DNA of 64,000 nt, taken from contig NZ_BNBB01000027.1 in NCBI RefSeq assembly GCF_014654615.1, positions 17,056 to 81,055 on the forward strand, written 5' to 3'. Positions 60,054 through 64,000 of this stretch are shown piece by piece. The notes beneath the pieces were generated by a model. That model saw nothing but the letters and a program-made list of their open reading frames with translations. It ran no database searches and had not been told where the DNA came from. The translations under genes and the position numbers were made by a program. Source of the stretch: Streptosporangium violaceochromogenes. GTDB taxonomy: Bacteria; Actinomycetota; Actinomycetes; Streptosporangiales; Streptosporangiaceae. Every line of letters starts with the position of its first letter. The first letter of the stretch is position 1.

Positions 60054-62104
60054 GCCAGGTGAACCGTGTGCGCAGCACGGGCGGGGCGGACGGCGCGGCC
60101 CCCGCGAAGCGGGTGAACCGAGCAGGCCGTGCGGACCGGGCGCCGGGCGGGGCGGGAAAGGCCCGGGGGGGCGTCCTCGGCTTCCACCTCGGGTTCGGGG
60201 CCGGCGCGGAGGTGCCGGAGAGCCTGCGCGGGGAGGCCTGCGCGACCTGGGTGGACCTGGACGCCGTTCCCGGGGGGGAGCCGGTCACCGAGGGGGAGTG
60301 GGGGGAGGTGCTCCTGGTGGCCAGGACGCCCGCCGACCTGAGGCGTGCGGTGCCGTACGGCGCCATGCTCCCGAGGGCGCCCCGCGTGACCGTGATCGTC
60401 ATGGAGTCCCCGCCGTGGCGCCTGCCGCCCGTGCCGGTCGTGGACGGGGCCCGGTTCTGGCGGTCCCTGCTCGACGTCCGCGTTCGCAGGGGGGAGCGCG
60501 CCTCCCGTCCCGGCGACCCGTCCGGTCACTCCTGGCGGGCCGAGGTGCGCTTCGGCAGGCCCGCGCCGGCCGGGGGCGTGCTGCGGGCGCTCTGCCGGGG
60601 CCTGGGAGGTCTCGCGCGCGAGCCGCTGACCGTGCCGGTGGTCTCCCTTTCGGGGGCCGGGTCCTGCCGGTGGAGGCCGGGGGACCCCAACGCCACCCCG
60701 GCGCCCCCGGCGGGCCCCGTCCCGGCGCGGCGGGACGCGCCGGGGTGCGACCTGTCCCTCCGTACGGCGGGCCCCGGCGCCCCCGCGTGGCGGGCGGAGG
60801 ACGGCGCCCCGTTGATCGAACGGCCCGAGCCCGGCCGTCCCGGGGCCGTCCCGACCCCCGGCCGCCTGCTCCCGGTCGACGAGCTGTCGGTCTGCCCCAT
60901 CGGGTTCGTCCCCGCCGACGACGGGCCCCTGGGCAGGCTCATCGAGGAGTCCGGGGGCTACGAGGTGCGCGCCGGCGACGGCGTCGTCGCGCGCCTGCCG
61001 CTGTCGGGCGCGCTCACCGACGTCGACGTCGCCCGCCTGCGCGGGCTCGCCGGCGTCGCGGTGGATCTCCGCGACGGCGGGACCGCCTGGACCGCCCCCG
61101 CGGGGGTGGCCCACGCCGTCTGCGGTCTCGCCGCCGCGGGCGTCCCGGTGATCGCCGAGCCGGGAACGGCCTGGCACGGCCCGCTGGGCCCCGAGCTGGC
61201 GGCGCTGCTCGGGCGGTCCGCGACCGTGGACCTGTCCGACGCCCTCGCCCGCGAGGAGTTCAGCATCCGGCTGCGGCGCCACGCCCTGACCCTGCACGGG
61301 GTCGCCGGCCGCTGGCGCGACCTCGCCGCCTCCCGCGGCCTGCGGCCCGCTCCGGCGCCCACGGTGTCGGTGCTGCTGTGCACGCGGCGGCCCGACATGG
61401 TCGGGTTCGCGCTGGAGCAGGTGGGGCGTCAGCGGGGGCCGGAGGTGGAGGTGCTCCTGACGCTGCACGGGTTCTCCGCGGACCGGCCGGAGGTGGCGGC
61501 GGCCGTGTCCGCCTGCGAGAGGGACGTCACGGTGATCGAGGCCGACGCGCGCACGGTCTTCGGGGACGCGCTCAACCGGGCGGCCGAACGCGCCCGCGGC
61601 GCCTACCTGACGAAGATGGACGACGACGACTGGTACGGCCCCGGCCACCTGTCCGACCTGCTGCTCGCGCGGCGCTACTCCTCGGCCGACCTCGTGGGCG
61701 CCGCGCCGGAGTTCGTCTACCTGGAGCGGATCGGGGTCACCGTGCACCGCTCCCTGGCGACGGAGACCTACACCGACGTCGTGGCCGGCGGCACCATGCT
61801 GATGACGCGCGCGGCGTTCGACAACGCGGGAGGGTTCCGCCCGATCCCGCGCACCGTGGACGGCCAGCTGCTGGAGGCGGTCGCCGCCGCGGGGGGAAGG
61901 ATCTACCGCACCCACGGCTTCAACTACATCCTGAGGCGCAGGCAGGCCGGCGGCCACACCTGGCAGGAGCCCATCAACGGCTTCCTGCGGTCGTTCCGGC
62001 GGCAGTGGAGGGGGTTCCACGCCAACCCGCTGATGGAGACGGCGGGCCCCGCCGGAGCCGGCGAGCCCGCGGGCGGGCCGGTGGGCGGCCGCGTGACCGG
62101 GTGA
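60050..62104 (+). CDS. glycosyltransferase with C-terminal GT2 domain
   Basis: 684 aa from GTG 60050 overlapping the previous stop (GTGA). The first 440 residues are poorly conserved, with Gly/Pro/Arg-rich parts. The GT2 domain follows: PTVSVLLCTRRPDMVGFALEQVGRQRGPEVEVLLTLHG, FGDALNRAAERARGAYLTKMDDDDWYGPGHLSDLLLA (DXD-type Asp run), TYTDVVAGGTMLMTRAAFDNAGGF and TVDGQLLEAVAAAGGRIYRTHGFNYILRRR. No membrane helix. Substrate unknown; works with the next transferase and UDP-glucose dehydrogenase by context. Confidence 0.85.
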   Translation: MSQVNRVRSTGGADGAAPAKRVNRAGRADRAPGGAGKARGGVLGFHLGFGAGAEVPESLRGEACATWVDLDAVPGGEPVTEGEWGEVLLVARTPADLRRAVPYGAMLPRAPRVTVIVMESPPWRLPPVPVVDGARFWRSLLDVRVRRGERASRPGDPSGHSWRAEVRFGRPAPAGGVLRALCRGLGGLAREPLTVPVVSLSGAGSCRWRPGDPNATPAPPAGPVPARRDAPGCDLSLRTAGPGAPAWRAEDGAPLIERPEPGRPGAVPTPGRLLPVDELSVCPIGFVPADDGPLGRLIEESGGYEVRAGDGVVARLPLSGALTDVDVARLRGLAGVAVDLRDGGTAWTAPAGVAHAVCGLAAAGVPVIAEPGTAWHGPLGPELAALLGRSATVDLSDALAREEFSIRLRRHALTLHGVAGRWRDLAASRGLRPAPAPTVSVLLCTRRPDMVGFALEQVGRQRGPEVEVLLTLHGFSADRPEVAAAVSACERDVTVIEADARTVFGDALNRAAERARGAYLTKMDDDDWYGPGHLSDLLLARRYSSADLVGAAPEFVYLERIGVTVHRSLATETYTDVVAGGTMLMTRAAFDNAGGFRPIPRTVDGQLLEAVAAAGGRIYRTHGFNYILRRRQAGGHTWQEPINGFLRSFRRQWRGFHANPLMETAGPAGAGEPAGGPVGGRVTG

Positions 62105-62174
62105 GCGAAGGGTTCCGATGTTGACGTCCTCCCCACGCCCGAAGGCGGGGGTTTCGAGGCTTGGAGGAGCCACG

Positions 62175-63908
62175 ATGACCATGCCGACCACGCCGGCCGT
62201 ACGCGACGATCCGGCCGGGCGGCCCAGGCCGTTGATCCGGCTCAACGACTTCGGCGCGGTGACCCCTCCGGAGCTGGGAGCGTGGACCCCCCGCCGGACC
62301 GTGAGCGTCGTCGTCCCCGCCTTCCGGTGCGACACCCTGCCGCTGACCCTCGCGAGCCTGGCCGCGCAGAGCTACCCGGCCCACCTGATGGAGGTCGTCG
62401 TCGTCGACGACGGAAACACGCCCGCGCTGCGGCTGCCGGAGATCGTCCCGGAGCGCACCCGGATCATTCCGAGCCGCCCGGGCGGCTGGGGGCGCGCCTG
62501 GGCCTGCCAGACCGGCGCCGACGCGGCGGAGGGCGAGGTGATCCACTGGCTCGACGCCGACATGGTCGTCTTCCGGGAGCAGGTGGAGGCGCAGATGCGC
62601 TGGCACCACCTGGCCGACTACTTCACGGTGCTGGGCCGCCTCAAGATGGTCGCGGCCTGGGACGCGGGCCTGAGCCCGGCCGAGGTGCACGCCGCGGTGA
62701 GCGCGGGCGAGACCGACAAGCTGTTCGCCCCGGGGAGCCCGGGGAGCCCGGGAAGTTCGGGAGACCCCGGGAGGCGGGAGGGGGCCGCGGAGCCCGGCGG
62801 CAACGTCGTCGACACCTGGAGCGGTGAGTACGTGGAGCGGACGAGGGACCTGCGGGACGCGGGGCTCGACGCGTTCAAGGTCCACGTCGGCGCGACCGCC
62901 TCCCTGCCCGCGGCCCTGCTGAGGTCGGCGGGGGGAATGGACACCTCGCTGGTGCTCGCCGAGGACACCGAGCTGGGCTACCGCCTGGCGCAGGCGGGAG
63001 CGGTCTTCGTCGCCGACGGCGAGTCCCGCAGCCGGCACCTGGGGGCCTCCACGGTGATGCGCCGCGAGCAGGAGGTCAAGCGTCACAACTGGGTCTTCCT
63101 CGGCAACCGGGTCCCGGTCTACCGCTGGCTGCGCAGGCACCCGGCGCGGCAGTGGGAGGTGCCCTACGTCGAGGTCGTGGTGACGATGGGGGACGCCTCC
63201 TACGAGGCGGTCCGCGCCACGGTCGACGGGTTCCTGCGCGGCTCGGTGGCCGACATCCGGGTCACCGTCGTGGGACCGTGGCCGGCGGCGCCCGGCGCCC
63301 GCCGGTCCCCGCTGGACGACCCCGCCCTCGACCTGCGCCTCGTCCGCGAGCTCTACGCCCACGAGGGCCGCGTCCGCCTGGCGGGGAGCGCGGGGCGGAC
63401 GCCCTTCCCCATCCCTTTCCGCCTCGTGTGCCCGCCCGGCTGGGTGCCCGCGCCCGACTGCCTGCACCGGCTCACCCGGCTGGCGGACCAGGAGGGGTAC
63501 GGGCTGGTCTCGCTGGCGCTCGCCGAGACCGACGGGGTGGTCGCGGCCCGGCTGGAGCGGACCGCGGCGTTCAGCCGCGCCTGGCTCGTCCGGGGGGAGG
63601 AGGGTCCCGGCGGGATTGAGGACCTCGAAGACGTCGTCGACGCCACCTTCGGCACGCTGTGGCTGGACGGGGAGACCTGGGGCCTGCTGCCCATGGAGAA
63701 GGCGGACGGCGCGCAGGGGGCCGCCGCCGGCGCGGAGCGGTGGAGACGGAAGGCCCTGCGCTGGAAACGCAGGGTGAGGCGGCTCGAACGACGCCTTGAC
63801 CGCACGCCGATGCGGCGCCTGAGGCGGGTCCTGCGCGGGGGGCTGTCCCTGCGCCGGGTGATCGGCGGGCGCGGGAATCGCGCGCGGAGCGAAAGCCGTA
63901 CGGTATGA
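62175..63908 (+). CDS. family 2 glycosyltransferase
   Basis: 577 aa from ATG 62175 with GGAGGAG upstream. GT2 fold from about residue 35: RTVSVVVPAFRCDTLPLTLASLAAQSYPAHLMEVVVVDDGNTPALRLPE, then VIHWLDADMVVFREQVEAQMRWH (DAD metal motif), GATASLPAALLRSAGGMDTSLVLAEDTELGYRLAQAGA (ED base motif). An insert encoding APGSPGSPGSSGDPGRREG (62728-62788) is a Gly/Ser/Pro low-complexity stretch. The C-terminus is basic and may touch membrane. Stop overlaps the UDP-glucose dehydrogenase start (ATGA). Confidence 0.9.
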   Translation: MTMPTTPAVRDDPAGRPRPLIRLNDFGAVTPPELGAWTPRRTVSVVVPAFRCDTLPLTLASLAAQSYPAHLMEVVVVDDGNTPALRLPEIVPERTRIIPSRPGGWGRAWACQTGADAAEGEVIHWLDADMVVFREQVEAQMRWHHLADYFTVLGRLKMVAAWDAGLSPAEVHAAVSAGETDKLFAPGSPGSPGSSGDPGRREGAAEPGGNVVDTWSGEYVERTRDLRDAGLDAFKVHVGATASLPAALLRSAGGMDTSLVLAEDTELGYRLAQAGAVFVADGESRSRHLGASTVMRREQEVKRHNWVFLGNRVPVYRWLRRHPARQWEVPYVEVVVTMGDASYEAVRATVDGFLRGSVADIRVTVVGPWPAAPGARRSPLDDPALDLRLVRELYAHEGRVRLAGSAGRTPFPIPFRLVCPPGWVPAPDCLHRLTRLADQEGYGLVSLALAETDGVVAARLERTAAFSRAWLVRGEEGPGGIEDLEDVVDATFGTLWLDGETWGLLPMEKADGAQGAAAGAERWRRKALRWKRRVRRLERRLDRTPMRRLRRVLRGGLSLRRVIGGRGNRARSESRTV

Positions 63909-64000
63909 CGTCGCGCCTGACCGTGATCGGCACGGGGTATCTGGGTGCGACGACGTCGGCGTGTATGGCCGAGCTGGGCTTTGAGGTGCTGGGCGTCGAT
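63905..64000 (+). CDS. UDP-glucose/GDP-mannose dehydrogenase family, N-terminal start (partial)
   Basis: The first 32 codons before the window ends: MTSRLTVIGTGYLGATTSAC then MAELGFEVLGVD. The GTGYLG NAD-binding turn and the following helix are typical of UDP-glucose 6-dehydrogenase, which makes UDP-glucuronate for surface polysaccharide. ATG overlaps the upstream stop by 4 bases. Confidence 0.85.
   Translation, partial: MTSRLTVIGTGYLGATTSACMAELGFEVLGVD

Noticed and set aside
59870..62335. An 821-codon minus-strand open frame
   Set aside because: Antisense to the GT2-domain glycosyltransferase gene; composition is typical of a GC-rich shadow frame and no domain is visible.

Overview
The window is high-GC actinobacterial chromosome. 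Gene order and content fit the Streptosporangiaceae/Streptomyces side of the phylum: spc/alpha ribosomal operon, rplM-rpsI-glmM, coaA/glmS/acpS/nnr/alr/tsa cluster, groES-groEL1, a ShbA/SigD-type sigma factor, then guaB-guaB3. GTG and TTG starts are common, many genes overlap by 1-8 bases, and several appear to be leaderless. A family-level guess of Streptosporangiaceae is inference only.

Layout. 1-11.3 kb: end of the spc operon and the alpha operon (rplF' rplR rpsE rpmD rplO secY adk map, a DUF1707 protein, a small secreted protein, infA rpmJ rpsM rpsK rpsD rpoA rplQ truA). 11.4-16 kb, minus strand: two paralogous proteins, each with a disordered Pro-rich cytoplasmic part, one membrane helix and a two-cysteine outer domain, then a membrane-anchored CAP-domain protein. 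16.1-18.8 kb: rplM-rpsI-glmM. 18.8-31 kb: accessory region with a four-gene double ABC exporter operon, a DUF389 membrane protein, two GntR regulators each with visible palindromic operator candidates, an orphan UTRA domain, a decayed IS630-family element with both inverted repeats, a membrane NACHT NTPase, a second transposase remnant, a Nudix hydrolase and an F420/deazaflavin-type protein. 31.1-42.5 kb: coaA, then glmS, acpS, nnr, alr, an alpha/beta hydrolase, tsaE, a surface protein with its class F sortase, tsaB, rimI, tsaD. 42.5-45.3 kb, minus strand: a coiled-coil protein preceded by a 10-bp phased repeat, and a THUMP-like methyltransferase. 45.6-54.7 kb: CIRCE-controlled groES-groEL1, shbA with a candidate mini anti-sigma factor, DUF5319, guaB, guaB3, a regulator, nagA. 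54.7-64 kb: MFS transporter with a divergent ArsR/DUF5937 regulator, glpD, then a cell-surface glycan locus (membrane-anchored methyltransferase, two glycosyltransferases, start of a UDP-glucose dehydrogenase) running off the window.

How it works together. Most of the window is growth-linked housekeeping: ribosome and RNA polymerase subunits, protein export and N-terminal Met removal, amino-sugar supply for the wall (GlmM, GlmS, NagA, Alr), CoA and ACP activation, t6A tRNA modification (TsaB/D/E), chaperonin and GMP synthesis. The most interesting parts are the accessory island with the membrane NACHT protein (a candidate immune STAND NTPase flanked by dead transposases), the paralogous two-cysteine membrane proteins at 11-15 kb, the sortase/surface-protein pair at 39-40 kb with a relative at 5.6 kb, the phased 10-bp repeat at 43.9 kb and the minimal anti-sigma candidate after shbA. 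No tRNA, rRNA, CRISPR array or prophage module was seen.
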